From contig JACQII010000012.1 in assembly GCA_016198585.1 (NCBI GenBank), forward strand, positions 1 to 48,596: a stretch of DNA of 48,596 nt, in the 5' to 3' direction. Origin of the DNA: Candidatus Aenigmatarchaeota archaeon (lineage in GTDB: Archaea; Aenigmatarchaeota; Aenigmatarchaeia; QMZP01). The notes under the pieces were generated by a model, which ran no database searches, was not told the origin of the DNA, and was given only the letters and a program-made list of their open reading frames with translations. Positions 47,725-48,596 of the stretch are shown here, piece after piece. The position numbers and the translations under genes are program-made. How positions within the stretch are numbered: position 1 is the stretch's first letter; the number at the start of each line of letters is the position of its first letter.

Positions 47725-48477
47725 CTACCTGGACCCGAAGTAAGGCAATTCGAGTATTCCAGGAACGAGACTTTTCCACGGCTGATAGGGTTGCTGTGTC
47801 GGAATGCGAAGCTTGGACAACGCGAATCCTTCCTTCACCGTGTACTGCTCACGAAGGTTCCTTCCGTCCAAGACGAGTCCCCTCGTAACACCATGGCGAA
47901 AGATCACTCCAACAACGGAATCTACCGCATGAACACGCTCACCAGACGATGCCTCCGTACCGCGTTCCACCGAGAGAAGATACGCGTCCTGCGGCGTTGT
48001 CAACAGCGTCAGGTCTGCGTTATCCCTATCACTTCTCCCGATGATCTCGACATCCACCTTGCCCAGCCATCCTCCCAGAAACGCGCCAAGGCACTTCTCC
48101 AACACCCGAGTGCGCGCTCTCTCCCGTGAGACTATCCGCAGATAGGCATCCTCTAGGTCAATCTCCCGTGACAGGCCCGGAAAGTGCCGGGCTTCTCCAG
48201 AAACGCGTACGTAGTGCGTCTCGCCATGTGGGTCTCCATCGCTGCGATCGAGAATCCACCAGCCACAAGTCTCGCATGTTCGCACTCTCAGCGTGCGCCA
48301 CGTCTTGGGATCGTCGAACTCATGAAGCTGTACTGAGTGCATGAGCTGGGTGCAGTAATCACAGTGTACTTCATCCACGTCTGAAACTGGGCCCTCCCAC
48401 CACCCACCCAATCCCATACTGAAGTGGCCTCGCAAAGCTCCGGATGCAAACACGTAGCTGCACAACCTGTCACTCAT
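47725..48477 (-). CDS. Zinc-ribbon protein with restriction-endonuclease-like domain
   Basis: 250 residues. Zinc ribbon CDYC...CETC around 39-71. From about 120 the fold reads VLEKCLGAFLGGWLGKVDVEIIG, SDRDNADLTLL and AYLLSVERG: the alpha-beta pattern with Asp and a VExR-like strand seen in Mrr/REase-fold proteins (the ExK Lys is replaced, so activity is uncertain). The C-terminal third ends GILELPYFG. It faces the unrecognised pair tail-to-tail (14 bp apart). Candidate nuclease effector. Confidence 0.6.
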   Translation of the reverse strand: MSDRLCSYVFASGALRGHFSMGLGGWWEGPVSDVDEVHCDYCTQLMHSVQLHEFDDPKTWRTLRVRTCETCGWWILDRSDGDPHGETHYVRVSGEARHFPGLSREIDLEDAYLRIVSRERARTRVLEKCLGAFLGGWLGKVDVEIIGRSDRDNADLTLLTTPQDAYLLSVERGTEASSGERVHAVDSVVGVIFRHGVTRGLVLDGRNLREQYTVKEGFALSKLRIPTQQPYQPWKSLVPGILELPYFGSR

Positions 48478-48596
48478 TTGTGTAATCCTGATGCGACTTT
48501 CGTTGGGTCAGCTTGCCACTGGCCTTTCGCGGGTTTTCCGCCTGAGCGCGTGTAGTGGTCACAAAAATCCTTCGCGTTTGGCCGCTGGGAGGAGCA
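48478..48596. other. Right edge of window, no gene recognised
   Basis: Upstream region of the zinc/nuclease-like gene; a T-rich stretch and GGAGGAG near the very end may belong to a gene beyond the edge. No complete frame. Confidence 0.25.

Noticed and set aside
1-48596. CRISPR arrays, rRNA genes, insertion sequences with terminal inverted repeats
   Set aside because: No regularly spaced repeats, rRNA-like segments or transposase motifs were found on reading both strands.

Overview
The left 26 kb reads as the chromosome of a G+C-rich archaeon. It encodes archaeal-type GluRS and ThrRS, the GatD/GatE amidotransferase, an archaeal NFACT/Rqc2 protein, an MC1-family chromatin protein, an archaellum/pilus-type membrane platform protein and an A24 prepilin peptidase. 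Most genes have a TATA-like box 25-32 bp before the start codon and no Shine-Dalgarno site, so leaderless transcription seems the rule. A tRNA-Gln gene carries an archaeal bulge-helix-bulge intron in its D loop. Many very small CxxC proteins and compact gene packing would suit a DPANN-like lineage, but I cannot fix the phylum by eye.

Layout of the chromosomal part: redox genes and malic enzyme (0.35-2.0 kb); small proteins and GluRS (2.1-5.1 kb); NUDIX, FlaJ/TadC-like protein, split PurH and prepilin peptidase (5.1-10.7 kb); MC1, a winged-helix regulator with twin palindromes, and ThrRS (10.8-14.0 kb); intron-containing tRNA-Gln, HEPN/MNT toxin-antitoxin pair and MsrB (14.1-16.1 kb); methyltransferase, gatE with an RHH gene, and gatD (16.2-19.9 kb); M20 peptidase, NFACT protein, zinc micro-proteins, a LysM/lysozyme-like protein and a membrane-anchored amidohydrolase (19.9-25.6 kb). 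GluRS, tRNA-Gln and GatDE together make the indirect Gln-tRNA(Gln) route.

From about 26.1 kb to the right edge the window is a mobile element. It has two tyrosine recombinases, an Orc1/Cdc6-type initiator, a RadC-like protein, an AT-hook-type protein, a HEPN protein, a retropepsin-like protease with a DUF5678-like partner, and what looks like a complete attachment-site module: a tRNA-Arg 3' end flanked on both sides by paired GGCAACAAT arm repeats, followed by an integrase and two HTH (Xis-like) genes. On the minus strand, 45.2 kb down to 36.0 kb, lies a tightly coupled gene train: small helical protein, SprT-like metalloprotease, small protein, Rossmann/GATase-like protein, GrpE-like protein, Hsp70, small membrane/Cys proteins, HerA/VirD4-class ATPase, small protein, and a winged-helix/nuclease-fold protein resembling Replic_Relax relaxases. 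I read it as a DNA-mobilisation module with its own J-less Hsp70/GrpE pair. The last 3 kb holds two unrecognised proteins that share a W/Y-[IL]-D-[DE]-V-x-[DE]-L-T-x3-P-P-R-W motif, facing a zinc-ribbon/restriction-endonuclease-like protein: a candidate undescribed defence or conflict module.

Functions are assigned from motifs read by eye; no database search was possible. Several element genes have ends that do not fit well (possible frameshifts) and are marked.
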